64,000 bases of DNA from Hyphomicrobiales bacterium (GTDB lineage Bacteria; Pseudomonadota; Alphaproteobacteria; Rhizobiales; Rhizobiaceae). Below the pieces are notes generated by a model that ran no database searches, had not been told where the DNA came from, and saw nothing but the letters and a program-made list of their open reading frames with translations. A program made the position numbers and the translations under genes. This document shows, piece by piece, positions 30,763-40,153 of the stretch (positions within the stretch are counted from its first letter, which is position 1; the number at the start of each line of letters is the position of its first letter). The DNA is taken from positions 20,279 through 84,278 of the forward strand of contig UBKJ01000009.1 of NCBI GenBank assembly GCA_900465915.1, written 5' to 3'.

Positions 30763-31922
30763 CGCGGGGCGCGAATTCTGGATCGGGAATTCGCCTCACC
30801 GACCGCCAGCGGCTCAACTGGCTGCGCCTCATCCGCACCGAGAATATCGGCGCGGCGACCTTTCGCGACCTCATCCTCTTCTGCGGCTCGGCGGCCAACG
30901 CCATCGACATGCTGCCGGAACTGCACATCCGCGGCGGCGCGAACCGCCCCATCCGCCTCGCGCCCCTGCACGAGGCCGAGCGCGAAATGGAGGCCATCGC
31001 CCGCAGCGGCGCGCGGCTGGTCGGCATGGGCGAGCCGGACTATCCGCCGCAGCTCAAGGCCTGCGAGACCCCGCCGCCGCTCTTGATCGTCAAGGGCGGG
31101 GCGGAGGTGTTCCGCAAGCCGCCGGTGGCCGTCGTCGGCTCCCGCAACGCCTCCGTGGTCGGCGCGCGCTTCACCGAAAGGCTGGCGCGCGACCTGGGCG
31201 AAGCCGGCTTCGCGGTGATCTCCGGCCTCGCGCGCGGCGTCGACGCGGCGGCGCACCGGGCGAGCCTCGCGACCGGCACGGTGGCGGTGCTGGCCGGCGG
31301 GCTGGACCGGCCCTACCCGCCCGAGAACCTGCCGCTCTACCGCGCCATTCCCGAGGCGGGCGGCGCGCTGGTCACCGAAATGCCGATGGGCGCGGAACCC
31401 CGCGCCCGCGATTTTCCGCGCCGCAACCGAATCATCGCCGGCCTGTCGCTCGGCCTCGTCGTGGTGGAGGCGGCCGAACGCTCCGGCTCGCTGATCAGCG
31501 CCCGCATGGCCGGCGAGATGGGCCGCACCGTCTTCGCCGTGCCGGGCTCGCCCATGGACCCGCGCGCCCGCGGCGCGAACCTGCTGCTGAAACAGGGCGC
31601 GACGCTGGTGACCGGGGCCGAGGACGTGATCGAGGCGCTGAACCCGCTGATCGCGCCGCAGCGCCCCGCGCCCGATCAGCCGGATTTGCTTACGGCGATC
31701 GAGGAGGAAGCGGCGCTGGCCCCCATCGCCACCGACCGGGACCGCGACCGCGTCGTCGACGCGCTCGGCCCCGTGCCGGTCGACGTCGACATGCTGACGC
31801 AGCATACGGGCGTGGCGCCGGCCTCGATCCAGCTCATCCTTCTGGAGCTGGACCTGGCGGGCAAGCTCTCGCGCTATCCGGGGAACCGCGTCGCGCTCAG
31901 CGAGACGCCCGATTGGACATAG
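30759..31922 (+). CDS. dprA: DNA-processing protein DprA (Smf)
   Basis: DprA binds single-stranded DNA entering the cell and loads RecA. The 387-residue protein has an N-terminal helical region (residues ~15-110) and then the Rossmann-like core with [43 protein letters not shown] and [14 protein letters not shown]-terminal winged-helix (DML1-like) domain covers about residues 325-380. It starts within the plsY stop codon. Its last 26 nt overlap a small convergent gene. Confidence 0.96.
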   Translation: MTRGANSGSGIRLTDRQRLNWLRLIRTENIGAATFRDLILFCGSAANAIDMLPELHIRGGANRPIRLAPLHEAEREMEAIARSGARLVGMGEPDYPPQLKACETPPPLLIVKGGAEVFRKPPVAVVGSRNASVVGARFTERLARDLGEAGFAVISGLARGVDAAAHRASLATGTVAVLAGGLDRPYPPENLPLYRAIPEAGGALVTEMPMGAEPRARDFPRRNRIIAGLSLGLVVVEAAERSGSLISARMAGEMGRTVFAVPGSPMDPRARGANLLLKQGATLVTGAEDVIEALNPLIAPQRPAPDQPDLLTAIEEEAALAPIATDRDRDRVVDALGPVPVDVDMLTQHTGVAPASIQLILLELDLAGKLSRYPGNRVALSETPDWT

Positions 31923-32100
31923 GAATTTCGTCGGCGCCGGGCGAATTCTCCTCCAGCCGGTCGCTGGCCTCCTCGCGCGCCATCTCGATCATGTAGGCGA
32001 GCAGCGGATTGTCCGTCTCCTTCGCCATTTTCGTCAATTGTCCCAGCATCTGCTTGATATAAAGCAATGTCTCGCGCTTGTTCATTTCCGGTTGCGTCAT
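31897..32100 (-). CDS. Small conserved Hyphomicrobiales protein of unknown function
   Basis: This 67-residue protein starts at the ATG at 32100 (MTQPEMNKRETLLYI); a longer form from 32160 is possible. The core KRETLLYIKQMLGQLTKMA and LLAYMIEMAREEASD resembles small helical proteins common in rhizobia, from memory rather than search. No membrane segment, signal or catalytic motif is evident. It is convergent with dprA, overlapping by 26 bp, and diverges from topA. Function is unknown. Confidence 0.75.
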   Translation of the reverse strand: MTQPEMNKRETLLYIKQMLGQLTKMAKETDNPLLAYMIEMAREEASDRLEENSPGADEIPMSNRASR

Positions 32101-32332
32101 CTTCGCCCGTCCGTTCCTGAAAACCGACATGCGCGGCGGAATCACGCGCATGCTCCCCATCGCAACTCTACCAAAGGATTTAAGTTTCTCAATAGCAATT
32201 TATAGTTGTATTTGGGGAATTTTATCCGCGCGCTCTTGACCAAAGCCCGCCCGCTGTTCATGTGGAAGGCAATTTGTTCCCGCGCCGCCCGCCCTTCCGG
32301 CGGCCGAACGGCGCGAATTTAGGCTGCCTTAC

Positions 32333-34975
32333 ATGAACGTCGTCGTCGTCGAATCGCCTGCCAAGGCCAAGACCATCAACAAATATCTCGGCTCGAACTA
32401 CAAGGTTCTGGCCTCCTTCGGCCATGTGCGCGACCTGCCGGCCAAGGACGGCTCGGTGCGCCCGGACGAGGATTTCGCCATGTCGTGGGAGGTGGACAGC
32501 AACTCCTCCAAGCGGCTGTCCGACATCGTCAAGGCGCTGAAGGAGTCCGACGGCCTCATTCTGGCGACCGACCCGGATCGCGAGGGCGAGGCCATTTCCT
32601 GGCACGTGCTGGAAGTGCTGCGGCAGAAGAAGGCTCTCGCCGGCAAGACCGTGCAGCGCGTGGCCTTCAACGCCATCACCAAGAAGGCGGTGCTCGACGC
32701 CATCGCCCAACCGCGCGATATCGACGAGCCGCTGGTGGACGCCTATCTGGCGCGCCGCGCGCTCGATTATCTGGTCGGCTTCACGCTGTCGCCGGTGCTG
32801 TGGCGCAAGCTGCCGGGCGCGCGCTCGGCCGGCCGCGTGCAGTCGGTGGCGCTGCGCCTCGTCTGCGACCGCGAGGCCGAGATCGAGCGCTTCGTCCGTG
32901 AGGAATACTGGAACATCGCCGCCATCCTGAAGACGCCGCGCGACGACGCCTTCACCGCCCGCCTCACCGCGCTGGACGGCAAGCGCCTCGGCAAGCTCGA
33001 CATCAAGAACGGCGAGCAGGCCGGCTCCATCAAGGCGATGCTGGAGAGCGCCAGCTTCAAGGCCGTCTCGGTCGAGGCTAAGCCGACCAAGCGCAATCCC
33101 GGCCCGCCCTTCACCACCTCCACCTTGCAGCAGGCGGCGTCGGGCCAGCTCGGCTTCTCGGCCTCGCGCACCATGCAGGTGGCGCAGCGGCTCTATGAAG
33201 GCGTCGACATCGGCGGCGAGACGGCTGGCCTCATCACCTATATGCGTACCGACGGCGTGCAGATGGCCCCCGAGGCGATCAACGCCGCCCGCGACGCCAT
33301 CGGCAAGAGTTTTGGCGCGAAATACGTGCCGGAAAAGCCGCGCTACTATTCCAGCAAGGCCAAGAACGCGCAGGAAGCGCACGAGGCGATCCGCCCGACC
33401 GATTTCTCGCGCCATCCCAAGGACGTGCGCGGCTTCCTCGATCCCGATCAGGCGCGGCTTTACGAACTGATCTGGAAGCGCGCCATCGCCAGCCAGATGC
33501 AGGCCGCCGATATCGAGCGCACCACGGTCGACATTGAGGCGACCAGCGGCTCCCGCACGGCCATGCTGCGCGCCACCGGCTCGGTGACGAAATTCGACGG
33601 CTTCCTCGCCGCCTATATGGACCATCGCGAGGAAGAGGACGACGACGAGGACAGCGCCAAGCTGCCGGAAATCCGCTCCGGCGAGGCGCTGGCGCGCGAG
33701 AAGATCGACGCCACCCAGCACTCGACCGAACCGCCGCCGCGCTATTCGGAAGCCACGCTCATCAAGAAGATGGAGGAGTTGGGCATCGGCCGGCCGTCCA
33801 CCTACGCCGCCACGCTCGCCACGCTGCGCGACCGCGAATATATTATCATCGACAAGCGCAAGCTGATCCCGGAGGCCAAGGGCCGTCTGGTCACCGCCTT
33901 CCTCGAAAGCTTCTTCGAGCGCTATGTCGAATACGATTTCACGGCGGATCTGGAGGAGAAGCTCGACCTCATCTCCGACGGCAAATTGTCGTGGAAGGAC
34001 GTGCTGCGCGATTTCTGGCGCGACTTCTCCGGCTCGGTCGACGACATCAAGGAATTGCGCGTCACCAACGTGCTCGACGCGCTGAACGAGGAACTGGCCC
34101 CGCTGGTGTTCCCGGCGCGCGAGGACGGCGGCGATCCCCGCGCCTGCCCCACCTGCGGCACCGGCACGCTGTCGCTCAAGCTCGGCAAATACGGCGCTTT
34201 CGTCGGCTGCTCCAACTACCCGGAATGCAAATACACCCGGCAGCTCGGCGGCGACGCCAATGGCGAGGCCTCGGCCGCGGACGAGCCGAAGTCGCTCGGC
34301 AAGGACCCGTTCACCGGCGAGGAAATCACCGCGCGCACCGGCCGTTTCGGCCCCTATATCCAGCGCGGCGAAGGCAAGGAGGCCAAGCGCGCCAGCCTGC
34401 CCAAGGGTTGGACGCTCGACACGATCGACCATGAAAAGGCGGTGGCGCTCTTGTCGCTGCCGCGCGACATCGGCCAGCATCCCGAGACCGGCAAGATGAT
34501 CTCCGCCGGCATCGGCCGCTACGGTCCCTATGTCAGCCATGATGGAACCTTCGCCAATCTGGAGAACGCCGAGGAAGTGTTCTCCGTCGGCCTCAACCGC
34601 GCCGTGTCGGTGCTGGCCGACAAGCAGTCGAAGGGCGGCGGACGCGGGCGCTCCACGCCGGCGGCGCTGGCGACCTTGGGCGATCATCCGGACGGCGGCG
34701 CGATCACCGTGCGCGACGGCCGCTACGGGCCCTATGTCAATTGGGGCAAGGTCAACGCGACGCTGCCCAAGGGCAAGGACCCGGCCAGCGTGACCATGGA
34801 AGAGGCGCTGGCGCTGATCGCCGCCAAGGGCGGTTCGGCCAAGGCCAAGAAGGCCCCCGCCCGCAAGGCCGCTACTGAAAAGAAGACGGCCGAGAAAAAG
34901 GCCCCCGCGAAGAAAGCCACCGCCAGGAAGCCGGCGGCGAAATCGAAGGCCAAAGCCGAGGCGGCAGAGGAGTAG
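32333..34975 (+). CDS. topA: DNA topoisomerase I
   Basis: TopA relaxes negative supercoils by single-strand passage. The 880-residue protein has an N-terminal TOPRIM domain (VVVESPAKAKT, then ATDPDREGEAISWH near residue 80) and the catalytic tyrosine in TYMRTDG near 303. A single Cys4 zinc motif lies near 604-632 (CPTCGTG ... CSNYPECKY). Two topoisomerase C-terminal repeats (GRFGPYI, GRYGPYV) and a Lys/Ala-rich tail follow. The 232-bp upstream gap is AT-rich and has TTGACC at 32236-32241 without a clear -10. rnr begins 3 bp after the stop. Confidence 0.97.
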   Translation: MNVVVVESPAKAKTINKYLGSNYKVLASFGHVRDLPAKDGSVRPDEDFAMSWEVDSNSSKRLSDIVKALKESDGLILATDPDREGEAISWHVLEVLRQKKALAGKTVQRVAFNAITKKAVLDAIAQPRDIDEPLVDAYLARRALDYLVGFTLSPVLWRKLPGARSAGRVQSVALRLVCDREAEIERFVREEYWNIAAILKTPRDDAFTARLTALDGKRLGKLDIKNGEQAGSIKAMLESASFKAVSVEAKPTKRNPGPPFTTSTLQQAASGQLGFSASRTMQVAQRLYEGVDIGGETAGLITYMRTDGVQMAPEAINAARDAIGKSFGAKYVPEKPRYYSSKAKNAQEAHEAIRPTDFSRHPKDVRGFLDPDQARLYELIWKRAIASQMQAADIERTTVDIEATSGSRTAMLRATGSVTKFDGFLAAYMDHREEEDDDEDSAKLPEIRSGEALAREKIDATQHSTEPPPRYSEATLIKKMEELGIGRPSTYAATLATLRDREYIIIDKRKLIPEAKGRLVTAFLESFFERYVEYDFTADLEEKLDLISDGKLSWKDVLRDFWRDFSGSVDDIKELRVTNVLDALNEELAPLVFPAREDGGDPRACPTCGTGTLSLKLGKYGAFVGCSNYPECKYTRQLGGDANGEASAADEPKSLGKDPFTGEEITARTGRFGPYIQRGEGKEAKRASLPKGWTLDTIDHEKAVALLSLPRDIGQHPETGKMISAGIGRYGPYVSHDGTFANLENAEEVFSVGLNRAVSVLADKQSKGGGRGRSTPAALATLGDHPDGGAITVRDGRYGPYVNWGKVNATLPKGKDPASVTMEEALALIAAKGGSAKAKKAPARKAATEKKTAEKKAPAKKATARKPAAKSKAKAEAAEE

Positions 34976-34978
34976 CAA

Positions 34979-37333
34979 TTGGCGCGCCGTTTTTCCAAAT
35001 CCGATACCGGACGGTCCGCACGGACCGAACGGCGTGCAGCCGCAGCAACATCAGGCGATAGAGACGCCTATCTGCCGACCCGCGAGGAAGTCCTCAAATA
35101 TATCGAGGAAAACCCCGACCGCGCCGGCAAGCGCGAGATCGCCAAGGCCTTCAACATCAAGGGCGACGGGCGCATCTATCTCAAGCACCTGTTGCAGGAG
35201 CTGGCCGAGGACGGGCTGGTGGAGAAGCGGGCGCGAAAACTGTCGCGGCCCGGCTTCCTGCCGCCGGTGGCGGTGCTGGACATCACCGGGCGCGACGAGG
35301 ACGGCGGGCTGATCGGCCGGCCGTCCGAATGGGACGAGGCGCAGCATGGCGGCGCGCCGCAGGTGCTGATCCGCCGCAAGCGGCTCGACAAGGCCTCCGA
35401 CGGCGGCCCCGCCGTGGGCGTCGGCGACCGCGTGCTGGCGAAGATCTTCCGCAACGACGACAACCACGGGCCGGATTATTCCGCCCGCGTCATGAAGCGG
35501 CTGGAGCGCCGCGCCGACGCGGTGCTGGGCGTGCTGCGTAAGCTTGCCAGTGGCGAATGGCGGCTCGAACCCGTCGACCGCAAGCAGGCCGAGGTGCAGC
35601 TCGACGCAAGCGCGCTGGGCGACGCCAAGAGCGGCGATCTGGTCGAGGTGGAGCTGACCTCCTCGCGTCGGCACGGCCTGCCGCATGGCCGCGTGCGGCA
35701 GGTGGTCGGCTCCATCGACAGCGAGAAGGCGCTGTCGATGATCGCCATCCACGAGCACGAAATCCCGCATGTCTTCCCCGACGAGGCGATCCGCGAGGCG
35801 GAGGAAGCCAAGCCCGCGACCATGGACCATCGCGAAGACTGGCGCGATATCCCGCTCGTCACCATCGATCCGGCCGACGCCAAGGACTATGACGACGCGG
35901 TCTACGCCGAACCGGACACCGATCCGAACAATCCCGGCGGCCATGTCGTCATCGTCGCCATCGCCGACGTTTCGGCCTATGTGCGCCCCGGCTCGGCGCT
36001 CGACCGCGAGGCGCTGAAGCGCGGTAACTCGGTCTATTTCCCCGACCGAGTCGTGCCGATGCTGCCCGAACGCATCTCCAACGACCTCTGCTCGCTGCGC
36101 GGCCATGAGGACCGCCCGGCCATGGCGGTGCGCATGGTCTTCACCGCCGAGGGGCGCAAGACGTCGCATAAGTTCCACCGCATCATGATGCGCTCCGCCG
36201 CCCGCCTCGCCTACCAGCAGGCCCAAGCCGCTATCGACGGCGCGCCGGACGACGCCACCGCCCCGGTGCTCGACCGCGCGCTGAAGCCGCTCTGGGCCGC
36301 CTACAAGGCGCTGAAGCGCGGCCGCGACGCGCGCGAGCCGCTGGAGCTGGACCTGCCGGAGAAGAAAATCCTGCTGACGCCGGACGGCAAGGTGGACAAG
36401 GTCATCGTGCCGGAACGCCTCGACGCGCACAGGCTGATCGAGGAATTCATGATTCAGGCCAACGTCTCGGCCGCCGAGACGCTGGAGGCGCATCATCAGC
36501 CGCTGATCTTCCGCATCCACGACGCGCCGGCGCTGGCCAAGCAGGAGAGCCTGCGCGAGTTCCTGCGCACGCTCGACATGAGCCTCGCCAAGGGCGCGCA
36601 GTTGCAGCCCGCGCAGTTCAACCGCATCCTTTCGGCGGTGGAGGGCACCGACCATCAGGAGCTGGTCAATCAGGTGGTGCTGCGCACCCAGAGCCAGGCC
36701 GAATACAGCCCCGACAATATCGGCCATTTCGGCCTGCACCTGCGCCGCTACGCGCATTTCACCTCGCCGATCCGCCGCTACGCCGACCTGATCGTTCATC
36801 GCGCGCTGATCAAGGCGCTGCGGCTCGGCCCCGACGGAATCACCACGGACGAGGAAGCCCGGCTCGGCGAGATTTCGGCGCTGATCTCCTCCACCGAGCG
36901 CCGCGCCATGCTGGCCGAGCGCGAGACGGTGGACCGGCTGATCGCGCATTTCCTCGCCTCGCATCTGGGCGACGAATATGAGGGCCGCGTCACCGGCGTC
37001 ACCCGCGCCGGCCTGTTCGTGAATCTTGCGACATATGGCGCGGACGGGCTGGTGCCGATTTCGACTTTGGGCCACGAATATTTTCTATATGATGAGGCCA
37101 ACCACGCCATAACCGGCGAGCGGAGCGGAAAAGGGTTCCGGCTCGGCGACACGGTGACGGTGCGGCTGGTGGAGGCGCTGCCGGTGGCGGGCGCGCTTCG
37201 CTTCGAGATGGTTTCCGAGCCGCGCCCGATGCCGCGATCGATGCTGTCGCATCACAAGGCCAGCCGGGCGACGCGCGACCGCAAGGGCCGGCCGGCGGGG
37301 ATTCCGCGCGCCAAGAAGGGAAGACGCAAATGA
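34979..37333 (+). CDS. rnr: Ribonuclease R
   Basis: RNase R is a processive 3'-5' exoribonuclease that degrades structured RNA. The start is a TTG at 34979, with GAGGAG inside the topA end at good spacing; 784 residues. Domains run in order: winged helix (residues ~25-85), cold-shock/OB regions, the RNB catalytic domain with DAKDYDDAVYAEPD near 300 and SPIRRYADLIVHRAL, an S1 domain near 670-750 (GRVTGVTRAGLFV), and a basic tail. It overlaps DUF983 by 4 nt. It belongs to the topA-rnr-DUF983-NUDIX-MFS series. Confidence 0.96.
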   Translation: MARRFSKSDTGRSARTERRAAAATSGDRDAYLPTREEVLKYIEENPDRAGKREIAKAFNIKGDGRIYLKHLLQELAEDGLVEKRARKLSRPGFLPPVAVLDITGRDEDGGLIGRPSEWDEAQHGGAPQVLIRRKRLDKASDGGPAVGVGDRVLAKIFRNDDNHGPDYSARVMKRLERRADAVLGVLRKLASGEWRLEPVDRKQAEVQLDASALGDAKSGDLVEVELTSSRRHGLPHGRVRQVVGSIDSEKALSMIAIHEHEIPHVFPDEAIREAEEAKPATMDHREDWRDIPLVTIDPADAKDYDDAVYAEPDTDPNNPGGHVVIVAIADVSAYVRPGSALDREALKRGNSVYFPDRVVPMLPERISNDLCSLRGHEDRPAMAVRMVFTAEGRKTSHKFHRIMMRSAARLAYQQAQAAIDGAPDDATAPVLDRALKPLWAAYKALKRGRDAREPLELDLPEKKILLTPDGKVDKVIVPERLDAHRLIEEFMIQANVSAAETLEAHHQPLIFRIHDAPALAKQESLREFLRTLDMSLAKGAQLQPAQFNRILSAVEGTDHQELVNQVVLRTQSQAEYSPDNIGHFGLHLRRYAHFTSPIRRYADLIVHRALIKALRLGPDGITTDEEARLGEISALISSTERRAMLAERETVDRLIAHFLASHLGDEYEGRVTGVTRAGLFVNLATYGADGLVPISTLGHEYFLYDEANHAITGERSGKGFRLGDTVTVRLVEALPVAGALRFEMVSEPRPMPRSMLSHHKASRATRDRKGRPAGIPRAKKGRRK

Positions 37334-37776
37334 GCACTGGGGCCGAACCCGCGCGCGACGTTCAGGTTTTCGGAGGCGCCGCCGCCGACCTGACCAAACG
37401 CCCGCTCGGCGAGGCCCTCGCCCGCGGCTTCCGCGGGCGCTGCCCCCATTGCGGCGAGGGCAGGCTGTTTCGCGCCTTCGTCAAGCCGGTCGACCGCTGC
37501 GCCGTCTGCGGCGAGGACTACACCGCCCAGCGCGCCGACGACTTGCCGGCCTATATCACCATCGTCATCGTCGGCCATATCGTGGTGGGCGCGCTGATGA
37601 CGGTGGAGGCCAATTTCGACCTGCCGCTCTGGGCGCATCTGTGCATCTGGGGGCCGCTGACGGTGGTTCTGGCGCTGGGCCTGCTGCAACCCATCAAGGG
37701 CGCGGTCATCGGCCTGCAATGGGCGTTGCGCATGCATGGCTTCGGCGGCGAAGGCGACGACGGCGAAGCGACGTGA
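37330..37776 (+). CDS. DUF983-family zinc-ribbon membrane protein
   Basis: This 148-residue protein has a cytoplasmic zinc-ribbon-like part, CPHCGEG near residue 38 and CAVCGEDY near 58. Two membrane helices follow (residues ~70-92 and ~98-120), then a short acidic tail. This is the DUF983 pattern; no biochemical role is established. Start and stop both overlap the neighbours (ATGA with rnr, GTGA with the NUDIX gene), indicating tight translational coupling. Confidence 0.9.
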   Translation: MSTGAEPARDVQVFGGAAADLTKRPLGEALARGFRGRCPHCGEGRLFRAFVKPVDRCAVCGEDYTAQRADDLPAYITIVIVGHIVVGALMTVEANFDLPLWAHLCIWGPLTVVLALGLLQPIKGAVIGLQWALRMHGFGGEGDDGEAT

Positions 37777-38513
37777 ACGGCCCCATGACCATGCTTCCCG
37801 ACAGTCCGGCCGCTCAGCCGGCGCAGCGCCTGCGCCCGCTCGACGCGGCCTCGCTGCTGCTGATCGACCGTTCGGGCGGCGCGCCGCGCGTGCTGATGGG
37901 CCGCCGCCATGCCGGGCTGGTCTTCATGCCCGGCAAATTCGTCTTTCCCGGCGGCCGCGCCGATCCCGCCGACCGCCGCATGACGGCTGCGAGCGAGCTG
38001 CAAGACGCCGACCGCGAGAAGCTTCTCGCCGGCATGGGCGCGCGCCCGTCGGAAAGCCGCGCCCGCGCGCTTGGCCTCTGCGCCATCCGCGAGACTTTCG
38101 AGGAGACCGGCCTGCGCATCGCCCTTCCCGGCGCGGCGCCCGCCGCCACCGACCACGCCGACTGGCGCGCCTTTCTCGGAGGCGGCCTGCCGGCCTTGGG
38201 GCATCTGCGCTATTTCGCCCGCGCCGTCACCCCGCCCGGCCGAGTGCGCCGCTTTGACACGCGCTTCTTCCTCGCCTTCCGCGATTCGATCCCCGGCCTC
38301 GCCGACCAGGCGCTGGCCCCGAGCGGCGAGTTGGAGAATCTCGACTGGACGCCGCTCGACAGGACCCATGAACTCGACACGCCGCGCATTACGCAATGCA
38401 TCCTGCGGGAGGCGCAGGCTCTCCTCTCCGGCGCCGGCGGCGACCTTCCGGCCGATCTGCCGGTGGTGCAATATAGCGAGCGGCGCGGCCGCTTCCTGCG
38501 CGAAGTGATCTGA
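37773..38513 (+). CDS. NUDIX hydrolase
   Basis: This 246-residue protein is read from the GTG overlapping the DUF983 stop; an ATG at 37785 would remove four residues. After LLLIDRSGGAPRVLMGRRH comes a Nudix fold with FPGGRADPADRR and an extended Nudix box ending REtfEETG (RETFEETGLRI). An insertion of about 35 residues lies inside the box region, as in long CoA-diphosphatase-like Nudix proteins. It probably hydrolyses a nucleoside diphosphate linked to another moiety; the substrate is unknown. Confidence 0.88.
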   Translation: MNGPMTMLPDSPAAQPAQRLRPLDAASLLLIDRSGGAPRVLMGRRHAGLVFMPGKFVFPGGRADPADRRMTAASELQDADREKLLAGMGARPSESRARALGLCAIRETFEETGLRIALPGAAPAATDHADWRAFLGGGLPALGHLRYFARAVTPPGRVRRFDTRFFLAFRDSIPGLADQALAPSGELENLDWTPLDRTHELDTPRITQCILREAQALLSGAGGDLPADLPVVQYSERRGRFLREVI

Positions 38514-38518
38514 CCATC

Positions 38519-39727
38519 ATGAACCAGCATAAAGACATCGCCGCCGATCCGAAGCCGGAAGGCGTGCAGGCGGGCCAGATGCACTGGCGCTCGCTGGCGG
38601 CGGCCATCGCCACCATCAGCGCCGTCGGCGCGGCCATCGGCCTCGGCGTGCCGCTCTTGAGCGTGCTTCTGGAAAGCCGCGGCCATTCGGCCAGCATGAT
38701 CGGCGCCAACACCGCCATCGCCGGCCTCGCCTCCATCGCCGCCGCGCCCCTCGCCGCCCCCATCGCGGCGCGGCTCGGCGTGGTGCGCGCCATCTTCCTC
38801 ATGCTGCTCATCGGCGGCGCGGCCTTTCTCGGCTTCCATTTCCTGCAATCGCTGACGGCGTGGTTCGTGCTGCGCGCGGTGCTGCATTTCGCGCTGACGG
38901 TCTTGTTCGTGCTGTCGGAATACTGGATCAACGCCTCCGCCCCGCCGGAAAAGCGCGGGCTGGTGCTCGGCATCTACTCCACCACCCTCTCGCTCGGCTT
39001 CGCGCTGGGGCCGTGGCTCTTCGCGCGCATCGGCTCGGGCGGCGGGCTGCCCTTCTTCGTCGGCTTCGGCATCATCATGCTGGCGCTGCTGCCGGTGCTG
39101 TTCGCCTGGCGCGACAGCCCCGACTTCGAGGAGGGCGAGCACGTGCCCTTCCTGCCCTTCATCTTCGCGGTGCCCACCGCCACCATGGCGGTGTTCGTGT
39201 TCGGCGCGGTGGAGACGGGCGGCTTCGCGCTGTTTCCGGTCTTCGGCGCGCGCATCGGCTATCCCGAGGCCGACGCGGCGCTGCTTCTGACCATGATCGG
39301 CCTCGGCAACGTGCTATTGCAGATCCCGCTCGGGCTGATCAGCGACCGCGTCGCCGACCGGCGCAAGCTCCTCCTGTTCTGCGCCTTCACCGGCCTGTGC
39401 GGCATGGTCGCCCTGCCCTGGCTCATGCATCACTGGTATCTGATGGCGGGGATCTTGTTCCTGTGGGGCGGCGTGGTGGCGGGGCTCTATACGATCGGCC
39501 TCGCCCATCTCGGCTCCGAACTGACCGGGCGCGAGCTGGCCTCGGCCAACGCCGCCTTCGTCTTCTGCTACGCCATCGGCATGCTCGCCGGCCCGCAGGC
39601 GGTGGGCGTCGGCATGGACGCCTTCGGCCCGACCGGCTTTCCGATGGTGCTCGGCGTTTTCTTCGCCGTCTACGCGGTTTTCGCCGCCGTCCGGCTTCTC
39701 GTCCGCCGGCGGCGCGCCGGGCGGTGA
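38519..39727 (+). CDS. Major facilitator superfamily transporter
   Basis: This 402-residue membrane protein has about twelve predicted helices and the MFS pattern of small-residue-rich segments. A positively charged loop between helices 8 and 9 reads SDRVADRRKLL, the second-half copy of the MFS A-motif. The resemblance is to YcaD/UMF-type exporters, but the substrate is unknown. It follows the NUDIX gene by 5 bp and ends the rightward series before rpmG. Confidence 0.88.
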   Translation: MNQHKDIAADPKPEGVQAGQMHWRSLAAAIATISAVGAAIGLGVPLLSVLLESRGHSASMIGANTAIAGLASIAAAPLAAPIAARLGVVRAIFLMLLIGGAAFLGFHFLQSLTAWFVLRAVLHFALTVLFVLSEYWINASAPPEKRGLVLGIYSTTLSLGFALGPWLFARIGSGGGLPFFVGFGIIMLALLPVLFAWRDSPDFEEGEHVPFLPFIFAVPTATMAVFVFGAVETGGFALFPVFGARIGYPEADAALLLTMIGLGNVLLQIPLGLISDRVADRRKLLLFCAFTGLCGMVALPWLMHHWYLMAGILFLWGGVVAGLYTIGLAHLGSELTGRELASANAAFVFCYAIGMLAGPQAVGVGMDAFGPTGFPMVLGVFFAVYAVFAAVRLLVRRRRAGR

Positions 39728-39742
39728 GCTTCACTTTGACGC

Positions 39743-39770
39743 TTGACTTTTCGCGGCCAATCCGTAGTGT
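39743..39770 (+). promoter_or_regulatory. Possible promoter of rpmG
   Basis: TTGACT (39743-39748) and TAGTGT (39765-39770) are 16 bp apart, just after the MFS stop. This would give rpmG its own ~120-nt leader. It is only a moderate match. Confidence 0.4.
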
Positions 39771-39898
39771 CGCGCCAAATTCCGCTGCCGGATGAAATCG
39801 CCGGACTCGCTGGCGGTTTCAACCCAAAGAGCATGATCCCGGCTGGAAGTCTTTCACGCAAGATCATGTTCCCGCAAGGATAGAGCAGGTATTTCGAT

Positions 39899-40066
39899 AT
39901 GGCCAAGGCTACGACCATCAAGATCAAGCTTCTGTCGACGGCTGATACGGGCTTCTTCTATGTCACGAAGAAGAACAGCCGCACGATGACGGAAAAGATG
40001 AACAAGACCAAGTACGACCCGATCGCGCGCAAGCACGTCGAGTTCAAGGAAACGAAGATCAAGTAA
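39899..40066 (+). CDS. rpmG: 50S ribosomal protein L33 (bL33)
   Basis: This 55-residue basic protein, [20 protein letters not shown] and onward, contains [13 protein letters not shown] and ends [10 protein letters not shown], a perfect bL33 pattern. It lacks the CxxC pairs, so it is the zinc-independent (C-minus) form. The likely ribosome site is the weak CAAGGATAG region upstream. It is monocistronic, with a strong terminator 25 bp after the stop. Confidence 0.97.
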   Translation: MAKATTIKIKLLSTADTGFFYVTKKNSRTMTEKMNKTKYDPIARKHVEFKETKIK

Positions 40067-40091
40067 TCCGTTTCCGGTCCTGGACCAGACG

Positions 40092-40120
40092 AAAACGCCG
40101 CCCTTCGGGGCGGCGTTTTT
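40092..40120 (+). terminator. Strong bidirectional terminator between rpmG and pleD
   Basis: A 12-bp stem (40092-40103 with 40108-40119) closes a stable TTCG tetraloop. Ts follow on the plus strand, and TTTTC follows on the minus strand, so it can serve both rpmG and the convergent pleD. Confidence 0.93.
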
Positions 40121-40153
40121 GTTTCAAGGCCCAGGGCCTTTTGCCGGAAATGT

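Noticed and set aside
32258..34978. 906-codon open frame opposite topA
   Set aside because: Antisense shadow of topA, whose catalytic and zinc motifs are intact.
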